Part shown: positions 29,257 to 36,809 of the stretch, piece by piece
Layout: every line of letters starts with the position of its first letter
Position numbering within the stretch: the stretch's first letter is position 1
NCBI RefSeq assembly: GCF_005503535.1
Contig: NZ_SCNN01000002.1
Location: 124,001-188,000, forward strand
Direction of reading: 5' to 3'
Source: Mesorhizobium comanense
GTDB lineage: Bacteria; Pseudomonadota; Alphaproteobacteria; Rhizobiales; Rhizobiaceae
Length of the DNA: 64,000 bases
Notes under the pieces: model-generated
What the model saw: only the letters and a program-made list of their open reading frames with translations
Told to the model about the DNA's origin: nothing
Database searches by the model: none
Program-made: the position numbers and the translations under genes

Positions 29257-30327
29257 TCAGGATCGCGTGGGAGCGGGGCCCGACGAGGCTCGCACCACGA
29301 GGTCGACCGGCATCAGTTGACGGCTGGAGGTTCCCTCGTTTTCCAGGATCGCCTTGACGGCGCGGCGGCCCATTTCGGCGATCGGCTGGGCCACGGTTGT
29401 GAGCGGCGGCTTGGACGTCGCGCCTTCCGGAACGCCGTCGAATCCCACCACCGAGACGTCGCCCGGCACGGCAATGTCATGCTGGCGCATCCAGTCGAGC
29501 GCATGCAGCGCCATCTTGTCGGACATGGCCAATATGGCGGTCGGGGTCTCGGAGCTCGCGAAAAAATGGTCCAGGCCCGCCCAAACGCTTTCCTGGTCGT
29601 TCACCGTCTCATAGATAGGCACCTTCGAAACGTCGATGTCGAAGCGGGAAAGTTCGGCGAAGTAGCCGCGCAGGCGGTCGCGCGTACCTGCATAAAGGGA
29701 AGTCTCTGCCTGCGCCTGGGTGATGGGGCCGAAGCCGCCTTCAGCACAGGGCAGGGTGAGCACGGCGAAGCGGCGATGGCCGAATTCTGCCAGATGCCGC
29801 GCCGCAAGGCCGGCGCCGGCGATGTTGTCGACACCGATCGCCGCCACGCTCTGATTTTCGGAATCGAGATCCAGCGCCACGAAAGGCAGTTTGCGCTCGC
29901 GCGCCAGTTCGACCAGCCGCGAATCGCCTTCGATGCAGAACACGATGAAGCCGTCGACCAGCGCGCTCTGGATGTTCCAGGCGAGATGTTCGCTGTTGGC
30001 CGCTGAAACCAGCGAAATCCCAGCGCCAGTCGCATCGCAGGCCTGCGAGATGCTGGCCATCATCACCCGCGCGAAGGGGTCGTCGAAGAAATACGACAAT
30101 GGCTCGTTGGTGGCGACGCCGATGGCATTCACCTTGCCGGCGCGCAACAGCCGGCCCTTGGGGTCCGGTCCGGCGTAGCCCATCGCCTCGGCGGTCGCCT
30201 TGACGCGCTCGCGCACCTCCTCGCGTACGATTTCGGGATGGCTGAAGACATTCGATGCCGTGCCGTGCGACACGCCCGCCGCCTTGGCGACGTCAGCCAG
30301 TCTGACCGGTCTGGTGCTTCGATCCAA
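29257..30327 (-). CDS. LacI family regulator of the twin micro-gene locus
   Basis: A 356-residue LacI-type repressor. The N-terminal HTH reads RLADVAKAAGVSHGTASNVF and the hinge helix includes KGRLLRAGK; the periplasmic-binding-like core starts NAIGVATNEPLSYFF and ends VVRASSGP. The start is TTG at 30327, preceded by GAGG at a 6-base distance; no in-frame ATG lies in a better place. It is divergent from two small genes, and palindromes TTGGATCGATTCAA in the shared region are plausible sites for it; a half-matching copy overlaps its own start codon (30314-30327). The ligand is unknown; the family usually binds sugars. Confidence 0.9.
   Translation of the reverse strand: MDRSTRPVRLADVAKAAGVSHGTASNVFSHPEIVREEVRERVKATAEAMGYAGPDPKGRLLRAGKVNAIGVATNEPLSYFFDDPFARVMMASISQACDATGAGISLVSAANSEHLAWNIQSALVDGFIVFCIEGDSRLVELARERKLPFVALDLDSENQSVAAIGVDNIAGAGLAARHLAEFGHRRFAVLTLPCAEGGFGPITQAQAETSLYAGTRDRLRGYFAELSRFDIDVSKVPIYETVNDQESVWAGLDHFFASSETPTAILAMSDKMALHALDWMRQHDIAVPGDVSVVGFDGVPEGATSKPPLTTVAQPIAEMGRRAVKAILENEGTSSRQLMPVDLVVRASSGPAPTRS
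30314..30327 (-). promoter_or_regulatory. Degenerate copy of the LacI palindrome at the lacI-type gene start
   Basis: Read on the minus strand, TTGGATCGAAGCAC matches TTGGATCGATTCAA at 11 of 14 positions, with the left half intact. It begins at the TTG start codon of the LacI gene itself, where repressor binding would block transcription. It may be an autoregulatory half-site or chance. Confidence 0.4.
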
Positions 30328-30398
30328 TATATGCCTCGTCTGCCTTGCTCGATCCTGATGCTGTCTAACATAGGTGACGGGACGATGCTAACCCATCG

Positions 30399-30412
30399 TT
30401 GGATCGATTCAA
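30399..30412. promoter_or_regulatory. LacI-type operator O1
   Basis: TTGGATCGATTCAA, a 14-base near-perfect palindrome with central CG, as LacI-family sites usually have. It lies nine bases upstream of a TTGACA -35 element and is repeated as its reverse complement at 30448-30461. Confidence 0.75.
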
Positions 30413-30420
30413 GAATTTGC

Positions 30421-30448
30421 TTGACACAAAAGGATTCGAGCGTATCGT
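30421..30448 (+). promoter_or_regulatory. Sigma-70-type promoter for the micro-gene pair
   Basis: TTGACA at 30421-30426 is followed after 16 bases by TATCGT (30443-30448), a moderate -10 box. Operator O1 lies just upstream and O2 starts at the end of the -10 box, covering the likely start point, the usual arrangement for a repressed promoter. Confidence 0.55.
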
Positions 30449-30461
30449 TGAATCGATCCAA
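30448..30461. promoter_or_regulatory. LacI-type operator O2
   Basis: TTGAATCGATCCAA, the exact reverse complement of O1 at 30399-30412. The centres are 49 bases apart. It lies 25 bases before the ATG of the first micro-gene. Confidence 0.75.
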
Positions 30462-30486
30462 TACCTGAGACCAAGGCAGCAAGCTC

Positions 30487-30627
30487 ATGCATCCCGTCAA
30501 CTACCTGTTCGAAGACATCTATCGCGGTGACTGGGGCGTCAGCCTGGAGAAGGCGAGACGCAGGCGCAGCCGATCCACGCCATGGGTTCGTGAACTGCGA
30601 TTTCTGGTGGAGCGCTGGCGCGCCTGA
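30487..30627 (+). CDS. 46-residue micro-protein A, MHPVN-x-LFEDIYR family
   Basis: I do not recognise this family. The product starts MHPVNYLFEDIYRGDWGVS and has a basic C terminus (KARRRRSRS, then WVRELRFLVERW). It is paralogous to the next gene. In the first 13 codons the two genes differ at five: AAC/AAT, GAA/GAG, ATC/ATT and TAT/TAC are silent and only TAC/CAT changes an amino acid. That pattern shows selection on the protein, so the genes are real. Transcription probably starts at the TTGACA promoter between operators O1 and O2. A weak AAGGCAG lies about 8 bases upstream of the ATG. No membrane helix or catalytic motif is visible. Confidence 0.72.
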   Translation: MHPVNYLFEDIYRGDWGVSLEKARRRRSRSTPWVRELRFLVERWRA

Positions 30628-30650
30628 TCGGCTGCCTTTTTGCTCATTGT

Positions 30651-30664
30651 CTGGATCGGTTCAA
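30651..30664. promoter_or_regulatory. LacI-type operator O3, upstream of micro-gene B
   Basis: CTGGATCGGTTCAA matches O1 at 12 of 14 positions. It lies between the two micro-genes, 26 bases before the second ATG, at nearly the same distance as O2 from the first ATG. It suggests the gene was duplicated together with its operator. Confidence 0.65.
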
Positions 30665-30689
30665 TCTTGACTTGAAGAGGGCTACGGCC

Positions 30690-30836
30690 ATGCATCCCGT
30701 CAATCATCTGTTCGAGGACATTTACCGCAACTATTGGGGTATCTCGCAGGCCTCCGACCGGCTGGAAGGCCGGCCGAAGGCGCAGGCCATGCGCCCGCGC
30801 GCGTTGCTTTTCCGGCGCGCGCGCCGGGCAGGCTGA
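30690..30836 (+). CDS. 48-residue micro-protein B, MHPVN-x-LFEDIYR family
   Basis: Paralogue of the gene at 30487. It starts MHPVNHLFEDIYRNYWGIS, then a segment unlike A (QASDRLEGRPKAQAM) and a strongly basic end (LLFRRARRAG). Conserved positions with A are M-H-P-V-N-x-L-F-E-D-I-Y-R-x-x-W-G-[VI]-S. A clear Shine-Dalgarno (GAAGAGGG) stands 8 bases before the ATG, and operator O3 is just upstream. It ends 4 bases before the convergent DUF423 gene. The basic tails could contact nucleic acid or a membrane surface, but no function can be read. Confidence 0.72.
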   Translation: MHPVNHLFEDIYRNYWGISQASDRLEGRPKAQAMRPRALLFRRARRAG

Positions 30837-30840
30837 CGCG

Positions 30841-31203
30841 TCAGCGGTCGGCGCGCGCGAAAGCACACCCCGCTATCGCCAACCAGCCGGCGATAAGCAG
30901 CGTGCCGCCAATCGGCGCCGACATCGGAAACAGTCTCGAACCAAGGAAATCACGGGCCAGAAGATCGCCCGCGAACAGCAGCAGGCCGGCGAGCAGGAGA
31001 AAGCCGGCGATCCGCAGGAACCGGTTTGAGGCGAGAAGGCCGATGACGAGGAAAACCGGCGCGTGCATCAAGAGGAACGATGCCGCTGTGCCGGTGAAGG
31101 CGCCGCCGCGGTGTGCAGCGACCGCCGACAGCGCCACGCCCGCCGCACCGACAAGGCCGCCCGCGAGCACGAGGATACGGCTGCCTGGATCGACGAGGGT
31201 CAT
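30841..31203 (-). CDS. DUF423 family membrane protein (YgdD type)
   Basis: A 120-residue protein with four hydrophobic segments and the DUF423 layout (Pfam PF04241): LVLAGGLVGAAGVALSAVAAHRG at the start, a polar loop, LLLAGLLLFAGDLLARDFLGSRLFPMSAPIGGTLLIAGW near the end, where the A-P-I-G-G-T motif is the family hallmark. Function unknown. It is convergent with the micro-genes and lies 40 bases downstream of the MFS gene at 31243 on the same strand, so could be read from that transcript. Confidence 0.87.
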   Translation of the reverse strand: MTLVDPGSRILVLAGGLVGAAGVALSAVAAHRGGAFTGTAASFLLMHAPVFLVIGLLASNRFLRIAGFLLLAGLLLFAGDLLARDFLGSRLFPMSAPIGGTLLIAGWLAIAGCAFARADR

Positions 31204-31242
31204 GGTTGACGTGCTCCTTCTTGGCCGGGCAGGACGAGCCTG

Positions 31243-32487
31243 TCAGGACTCGCCCGCTGCCGCCACCATATGCCGTGCCCGCCGCGACTGGACAACCCAG
31301 TTGTAGACGGCGCCGAGCGCCATCAGCACGGATGTTCCCAAAAACACCGCCTGCATGCCGAAATGGCCGCCGATGAAGCCGCCGGCCACGGACCCCGCCA
31401 CCTGGCCGATGTACTGGGCCGAGACCGAAAGTCCCAGCACATTTCCGCCCACACCGTCGGGGATATTGTGCCTGATGACGCTGGTGATACAGGGCAGCAA
31501 TCCCCCCAAGGCGAGCCCCATCAGGAAGCGCAACGCTATCAACTGCCAGCCCTGCGTGACGAAGGCCTGTGGGATCAAAAGCAGTGCCGAGACGGACAGC
31601 GCGCCGATGATGACGTTCCAGTGTCCAATCCGATCGGCCAGCTTGCCAAGGCGCGGTGCCGACAGGATCGTACCGAGAGCCGTCGCGGACATCACGAAAC
31701 CCGAGATCAGCGTGATCCGGCTTTGATCGTCGATGATCTGCGCCACGTAGACCGTGATTATCGGTTCGATGGACATGTTGGCGACCATCAGCAGGATCCC
31801 GGTGACCAGCATCGCGATAACAGGGCGCTTGTCGGGGATGAGGGAGAATGCGCTGGCGCGCTTCCCTTCCACCTTGGCGGGTTTGCGGTGCTCCTCCTTG
31901 ATGAGGAAGGTCGTGGCCAGGAAGGCAAGAAAGATGACGCCGCCGGCCGAAAGAAAGGTGGCGCGGATGCCGATCAGCGGCGGCAAGGCGCCTCCGATCA
32001 GAGGGCCGACGAGGTTGCCGGCCATGATGCCCGCGGAGAGCACGCCCAGCGCCCAGCCGGAGCGATTCTTTGGCGTCTGCATGGCGACGAGAATGGTGGA
32101 GCCGGACGAGTAGCCACCGGCCAGTCCGATCAGCAGGCGCAGCGCCGCCAGTTGCCACACATCCTGCACCATGCCCATCAATGAAACGCACACCGCCATG
32201 CCGAACGAGGCGCGAATCAGCATCAGCTTGCGGCCGTAAAGGTCGCCAAGCCGTCCCCACAGGGGCGCCACCAGCCCGGCCGCGAAAAAAGCCGCGCCAT
32301 AGGCGATGCCCGACCATTGGACGATCGCCGCATGCCCCTTCACACCCAACTGCTCGACATAGAGCGGCAGGAAGGGCAGCAGCAGGGTCATGGCGATGAG
32401 CGTGCTGAACGAACCGGCGAAGCAGACGGCCAGGTTGCGCCGCCAATGGATGTTGTAGCCGCTCTGATGCGTGTCTTCCTGTGTCAT
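31243..32487 (-). CDS. MFS transporter, probable drug or sugar efflux
   Basis: A 414-residue, 12-helix major facilitator. The N terminus reads MTQEDTHQSGYNIHWRRNLA, then FAGSFSTLIAMTLLLPFLPLYVE in TM1; the TM2-3 loop is APLWGRLGDLYGRKLML, a textbook MFS motif A, repeated in the second half as APRLGKLADRIGHWNVI. It is divergent from a GntR regulator with a perfect palindrome between them, which likely controls it. Start chosen at 32487, directly before TM1, over one at 32592. Substrate unknown. Confidence 0.88.
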   Translation of the reverse strand: MTQEDTHQSGYNIHWRRNLAVCFAGSFSTLIAMTLLLPFLPLYVEQLGVKGHAAIVQWSGIAYGAAFFAAGLVAPLWGRLGDLYGRKLMLIRASFGMAVCVSLMGMVQDVWQLAALRLLIGLAGGYSSGSTILVAMQTPKNRSGWALGVLSAGIMAGNLVGPLIGGALPPLIGIRATFLSAGGVIFLAFLATTFLIKEEHRKPAKVEGKRASAFSLIPDKRPVIAMLVTGILLMVANMSIEPIITVYVAQIIDDQSRITLISGFVMSATALGTILSAPRLGKLADRIGHWNVIIGALSVSALLLIPQAFVTQGWQLIALRFLMGLALGGLLPCITSVIRHNIPDGVGGNVLGLSVSAQYIGQVAGSVAGGFIGGHFGMQAVFLGTSVLMALGAVYNWVVQSRRARHMVAAAGES

Positions 32488-32531
32488 GTCCTGCCTGCTC
32501 GATGTCGGCACTTGTCGCGTATACCATTTTG

Positions 32532-32550
32532 GGATACCAAGCCGGTATCC
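32532..32550. promoter_or_regulatory. Perfect palindrome in the MFS/GntR intergenic region
   Basis: GGATACC-AAGCC-GGTATCC is a perfect 7-base inverted repeat with a 5-base spacer; a further half-like GTATACC lies at 32519-32525. It is centred between the MFS start (32487) and the GntR start (32605). Size and GTAT...ATAC pattern fit an FCD-type GntR operator. Confidence 0.75.
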
Positions 32551-32604
32551 GTCATGAACTTCAACCTCGCCGCTGTCAATGCGGCTTCGCAAAAGGGCAG
32601 CGCG

Positions 32605-33270
32605 ATGTCGCAGATGCAGAATGTCGAACGGCAGTTGCGCGAAATGATCCTGGGGCTTGAGGTCGGTCCGGGGGAGAAACTGACTGAGCGCTGGATCGAA
32701 GGCCGCTTCGGCGCCTCGCGTACGCCGGTCAGGGCGGCACTTCTGCGGCTGGAGACCGAGGGGCTGGTCGCCAGGGACGGCCGTGGCTGGACGGTGTCGC
32801 CGATCAATCTCGCCGAGTTGGAGCAGATCGCGGTCTATCGCGAAGCGGTCGAGGTCGCGGCGGTGCGGCTCACATGTTCAAGCGCCGATACAAGCGCTGT
32901 CGACGTCATCGAGGCGATGCTCGATTCCTGCGACGAAAACACACCGCGCGAGGAATGGCACCGCGTCGGCATGGATTTTCACATCGAGCTGGCGCACCTG
33001 TCTGGAAACGAATTCCTGTTCCGCGCGGTGCGCGATGCCATGACCCGCCTTTCGCGCGCACGCTGGCTGGAGGTGCGCGACGAAGCAGCCCTCGGTCGCG
33101 CTTGGGCCGAACATCGCGCCATATTGGCGGCGATACGCCTTGGCAATGCCGAGGACGCGGCCCGGCTGCTTTCAGCTCATATCGTCGGCAGCCGCGACCG
33201 GCTGGTGACGTCGCTCGCCAACGACCGTCGCGGGCTCCGCGCCAGGGGATTTGCTGTCGTCGCGGCCTAG
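32605..33270 (+). CDS. GntR family regulator, FCD (FadR) type
   Basis: A 221-residue regulator. The winged helix (about residues 5-70) includes LREMILGLEVGPGEKLTERW and the recognition segment GASRTPVRAALLRLETEGLV; the all-helical FCD effector domain follows with YREAVEVAAVRLT and the metal-binding His region DFHIELAHLSGN and ... EHRAILAAIRLG. I preferred the Met at 32605 over 32554: AAAAGGG precedes it at a good distance and the palindrome at 32532-32550 would otherwise touch the start codon. It is divergent from the MFS gene, its likely target. Confidence 0.9.
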   Translation: MSQMQNVERQLREMILGLEVGPGEKLTERWIEGRFGASRTPVRAALLRLETEGLVARDGRGWTVSPINLAELEQIAVYREAVEVAAVRLTCSSADTSAVDVIEAMLDSCDENTPREEWHRVGMDFHIELAHLSGNEFLFRAVRDAMTRLSRARWLEVRDEAALGRAWAEHRAILAAIRLGNAEDAARLLSAHIVGSRDRLVTSLANDRRGLRARGFAVVAA

Positions 33271-33391
33271 CATTCCCTTGAGCTGACAGCGGGCAACCGC
33301 GCCGGGGCTTGCCAGAAGGGCGCCACAATGGTGTAGGAGACGCCGGGGCGCCGGCGTCTAGAGCTGCCCGGTTGTTTTGATCAAGTGAGCC

Positions 33392-34363
33392 ATGGCCACA
33401 ATTGCGCGAACGGCGGCAAGGGTTTTCTATTATGCGAGAAATTTCGCTCGCGATGCCGCCCCCCAGGCATTGTTTCGTGCCAGGCTTGGCGCCCATCTCG
33501 AAAAGGCGAGGCTATCCGACGAGGCGGCCCGCCGGCGGCTGAACTACTACAACAAGCTCTCTGACGGTTTCGCGCCGAGCGCCCGCGCGGTGCGCGTCAG
33601 CAAGCTGCCTTTCACGCCGACCATGTACTATTACGATCTCAAGGAGTTCGCCCGCTACTTCGATCCCGGGCTGCTCATCGACGTGGAATTCGGCGACGTC
33701 ATGAGAGTGCCCAAGGTGCCGACGATCGTGAAGGACCGCCCGATCGGCGACGGCGACGAGAACGCCGTCATCATGAAGCTCGACAAGTTTCGTCACTTCC
33801 AGATGCCGGCCGACGCCATCCGGTTCGCCGACAAACTGCCGTCGGTGGTCTGGCGGGGAGATCTCAACAATCCGATCCGCAAGAGATTTCTCAACGCCGT
33901 GCGCGATCTGCCGTTCTGTGACGCCGGCTCGCACAAGCCCAATGCGCCGGCCGAATACAGCAAGCCCTTTCTCAGCATCAGCCAGCACCAGAAATACCGC
34001 TACATCGTCTCGCTCGAAGGCAATGACGTCGCGACCAATCTCAAATGGATCATGGCCTCGAAGTCGCTCTGCCTGATGCCGCCGCCGACATACGAGACAT
34101 GGTTTGCAGAGCGGCTGCTCGAGGCCAATGTGCATTATGTGCCGCTCTCGGCGGACTTTTCCGATCTTGCCGAAAAGGTCGCCTATTTCGAGCGGCGCCC
34201 GGCCGAGGCCGAGCGCATCGTTGCGGCGGCGAACGCCTATTGCCGCACATTCGGCAATGAAGGCGCCGAACGGGCGATATCGTTTCTGGTGCTCTACAAA
34301 TATTTCGTGCTGAGCGGCCAGATAAAGCCAGATCCCGCGGTCTGGCGCTTCATCGAAGGTTAG
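33392..34363 (+). CDS. Family 90 glycosyltransferase (CAP10/LPS-modifying type)
   Basis: A 323-residue glycosyltransferase of the GT90/CAP10 type (Pfam PF05686), which adds sugars, often xylose or glucose, to lipopolysaccharide or capsule. The signature region reads SISQHQKYRYIVSLEGNDVA, followed by NLKWIMASKSLCLMPPPTYETWF, the conserved donor-binding part. WRGDLNNPIRKRFLNAV is the conserved W-R-G motif. The end contains ALERAISFLV-like EGAERAISFLVLYKYF. No signal peptide is seen, so it is cytoplasmic. No LPS cluster surrounds it, so its acceptor is unknown. Confidence 0.87.
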   Translation: MATIARTAARVFYYARNFARDAAPQALFRARLGAHLEKARLSDEAARRRLNYYNKLSDGFAPSARAVRVSKLPFTPTMYYYDLKEFARYFDPGLLIDVEFGDVMRVPKVPTIVKDRPIGDGDENAVIMKLDKFRHFQMPADAIRFADKLPSVVWRGDLNNPIRKRFLNAVRDLPFCDAGSHKPNAPAEYSKPFLSISQHQKYRYIVSLEGNDVATNLKWIMASKSLCLMPPPTYETWFAERLLEANVHYVPLSADFSDLAEKVAYFERRPAEAERIVAAANAYCRTFGNEGAERAISFLVLYKYFVLSGQIKPDPAVWRFIEG

Positions 34364-34388
34364 GGCCCGCCCGGCCCGGTGCTGCCGG

Positions 34389-35432
34389 TCAGATGACGCT
34401 GCGGTCGAGAACCTTGTCGGCAGCGCCGAAGCGGTCTTTCGCCGTCAATTGCTGGTGCCAGTAGGGGTAGAGCAGCGGCGGGCGGCTGACCGCGTCGAGA
34501 CGCTGGCGCTCGTCCAGGCTGAGCTCCAGGGTGGCGGCCGCCAGATTGTCCTTGAGCTGGGCATCGTTGCGGGCACCGATGACAAGCGAGGAGACCGCGG
34601 GGCGGCCGAGCAGCCACGCAAGCGCCACCTGCGCCGCCGACACGCCACGATCCCTGCCGATGTCGACCAGCACGTCGACGATCCGCCACAGACGGTCCTC
34701 GTCGCGGATCGGCGGTTCGGACCAGCCGGCGAGCTGGCGCGCGGTCGGGCTGTCGCGGCGGTATTTGCCCGACAGCAACCCGCCGGCAAGCGGGCTCCAG
34801 ACCAGAACGCCGAGCCCCTGGTCGACTGAGATCGGCAACAGCTCATATTCCGCCTCGCGTGCTTCCAGCGTGTAATGGATCTGTTGGGTGACGAAGCGCT
34901 GCTGGTGGCGGCTGTCGCTGACCGCGAGCGCCTTCATCACCTGCCAGCCGGAATAATTGGAGCAGCCGATGTAGCGCACCTTGCCCTGGCCGACCAAAGT
35001 GTCGAGCGCGGCGATCGTCTCTTCGACCGGGGTAAGGCCGTCCCATTGGTGGACGAAGTAGATGTCGATGACGTCGGTCTTCAGCCGCTTCAGGCTTCTC
35101 TCGCACTCGCGGATCAGGTGATGGCGCGACAGGCCCTCGTCGTTCGGCCCGTGGCCGATCCGCATCCTTGCCTTGGAGGCGATCAGCACGTCGTTCTTGC
35201 GCTTGCCGCCGAGCGCTTCGCCGATGATCTCCTCCGAGAGGCCGTTCGAGTAGACATTGGCGGTGTCGATGAGGTTGATGCCGGCATCGATGCACATGTC
35301 GATCATCCGCCTGGCTTCGGCAAGGTCGCTGTTGCCGACGGCGGCGAACGGCCCGGCGCCGCCGAAGGTCATGGTACCAAGGGTCAGCGTCGAAACCTTC
35401 AAGCCTGAGCGGCCGAGCGTGCGGTATTCCAT
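34389..35432 (-). CDS. Aldo/keto reductase
   Basis: A 347-residue NADPH-dependent oxidoreductase of the aldo/keto reductase superfamily. The start MEYRTLGRSGLKVSTLTLGT is standard. The catalytic tetrad is visible: Asp in NLIDTANVYSNG with the Tyr in the same block, Lys in VLIASKARMRIG and His in YFVHQWDG. The C-terminal PAVSSLVIGARNDAQLKDNL is the NADPH-binding end. Start set at 35432, where the family's N terminus begins; a much longer frame upstream is not conserved. It is convergent with the GT90 gene. Physiological substrate unknown. Confidence 0.93.
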   Translation of the reverse strand: MEYRTLGRSGLKVSTLTLGTMTFGGAGPFAAVGNSDLAEARRMIDMCIDAGINLIDTANVYSNGLSEEIIGEALGGKRKNDVLIASKARMRIGHGPNDEGLSRHHLIRECERSLKRLKTDVIDIYFVHQWDGLTPVEETIAALDTLVGQGKVRYIGCSNYSGWQVMKALAVSDSRHQQRFVTQQIHYTLEAREAEYELLPISVDQGLGVLVWSPLAGGLLSGKYRRDSPTARQLAGWSEPPIRDEDRLWRIVDVLVDIGRDRGVSAAQVALAWLLGRPAVSSLVIGARNDAQLKDNLAAATLELSLDERQRLDAVSRPPLLYPYWHQQLTAKDRFGAADKVLDRSVI

Positions 35433-35691
35433 GTCATATCCTCGCGATTGCGTTGAAGCGGGCGCCACGAAGGGGCGTCCAAGGGATGCGGTTGGAGATT
35501 TGTAGGACAATTCGATCCGTTTGTCGCCCCGCCATCTCCGCCGTTTCGCTGACGTCGAAGGTGCCCCCATGCGCATGGCTTGCAATAAAACCGTCATTGC
35601 GGCCCTGTATCTCAGTCGGCTTAAGGTGTGCTCCGGCTCGTGCCGGGCGTATCTTGTGTCGATAAACGGCGGCATGCATCGGAGCAGTACG

Positions 35692-36612
35692 ATGAACGAA
35701 CTAAAACCGAATTCAGCAGCCAAGGACTGGCTGGAAGCCGAACTCGCCGACACGCTCGACGAGGATTATGAATTGGAACTGTCCGAGCCGGCGCTGTCGC
35801 TGGAGATCGCCAAGATCTACAAGAACTCGCACCCGCCCTCCATCGAGCGCCTGACCTATTTCCGCGAGTTGCTGCGGCTGCAGTCCGAACTCATCAAGCT
35901 GCAATCCTGGGTCGCCCACCACAAGAAGAAGCTGGTGGTTGTCTTCGAGGGCCGTGACTCAGCCGGCAAGGGCGGCGTCATCAAGCGCATCACCCAGCGG
36001 CTCAATCCCCGCATCTGCCGCGTCGTGGCGCTGCCGGCGCCGACCGAGCGCGAGAAATCGCAATGGTATTTCCAGCGCTACGTGCCCCATCTGCCGGCCG
36101 GGGGCGAGATCGTCCTGTTCGATCGCTCCTGGTACAACCGCTCCGGCGTCGAGCGGGTGATGGGTTTTGCCGGACCCGATCAGGTGGAGGAGTTCTTCCA
36201 CGACGTGCCGGAGTTCGAGCGCATGCTGGTGCGCTCGGGAATCACGCTGGTGAAATACTGGTTCTCGATCACCGACGAGGAGCAGCAGATGCGCTTCCTG
36301 ATGCGCATCCACGATCCGATGAAGCAGTGGAAGTTGTCGCCGATGGACCTGCAGTCGCGCGTGCGCTGGGAACAGTACACCAAGGCCAAGGAAGAAACCT
36401 TCGCCCGCACCAACATCCAGGAAGCACCCTGGTTCATCGTCGAGGGCAACGACAAGAAGCGCGCGCGGCTGAACTGCATCGACCACCTCCTGCAGCAATT
36501 GCCTTATGAGGAGGTGCCGCATGAGGAAATTTCGCTGCCCGAGCGCGTTTTCAATCCGCAATACGAACGCCAGGTCCTGCCGCGCGAGCTGTATGTGCCG
36601 GAGAAGTATTGA
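35692..36612 (+). CDS. ppk2: Polyphosphate kinase 2
   Basis: A 306-residue single-domain PPK2 (class I length), which uses polyphosphate to phosphorylate GDP or ADP. Walker A is VVFEGRDSAGKGGVIKRI, the lid region contains RVVALPAPTEREKSQWYFQR and Walker B is EIVLFDRSWYNRSGVERVMG. The C-terminal DKKRARLNCIDHLLQQLPY is typical. The start ATG is preceded by GGAG at 7 bases; a Met at 35674 is possible. It is a single-gene unit flanked by a RIME-like repeat on its 3' side. Confidence 0.94.
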   Translation: MNELKPNSAAKDWLEAELADTLDEDYELELSEPALSLEIAKIYKNSHPPSIERLTYFRELLRLQSELIKLQSWVAHHKKKLVVVFEGRDSAGKGGVIKRITQRLNPRICRVVALPAPTEREKSQWYFQRYVPHLPAGGEIVLFDRSWYNRSGVERVMGFAGPDQVEEFFHDVPEFERMLVRSGITLVKYWFSITDEEQQMRFLMRIHDPMKQWKLSPMDLQSRVRWEQYTKAKEETFARTNIQEAPWFIVEGNDKKRARLNCIDHLLQQLPYEEVPHEEISLPERVFNPQYERQVLPRELYVPEKY

Positions 36613-36622
36613 GCACCTTCTT

Positions 36623-36800
36623 CCTTCTCCCCGTTTCACGGGGAGAAGGTGCCCGAAGGGCGGATGAGGGGCGTCGCCGACGCTGACGATTGATTACACC
36701 CGGCAGGGCAGCACCGATAGCGTGTCGCCAATCTCCATACGGCAGTGCTGCCCCTCATTGCCCTGCCGGGCATTTCTCCCCGTATAGCGACGGGGAGAAA
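36623..36800. repeat. RIME-like mosaic palindromic repeat, copy 2
   Basis: A 178-base element between ppk2 and the DHFR-like gene. It begins with the hairpin CCTTCTCCCC...GGGGAGAAGG (36623-36649), then GCCC-GAA-GGGC (36651-36661), GATGAGGGGC, a 90-base centre, GCCCCTCATT, CCCTGCCGGG and a closing hairpin TTTCTCCCCG...CGGGGAGAAA (36773-36800). The order of modules is the same as in the copies at 15259 and 55793, but the arm sequences differ, so it belongs to another subfamily. Confidence 0.75.
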
Positions 36801-36809
36801 GAGCTGTAA

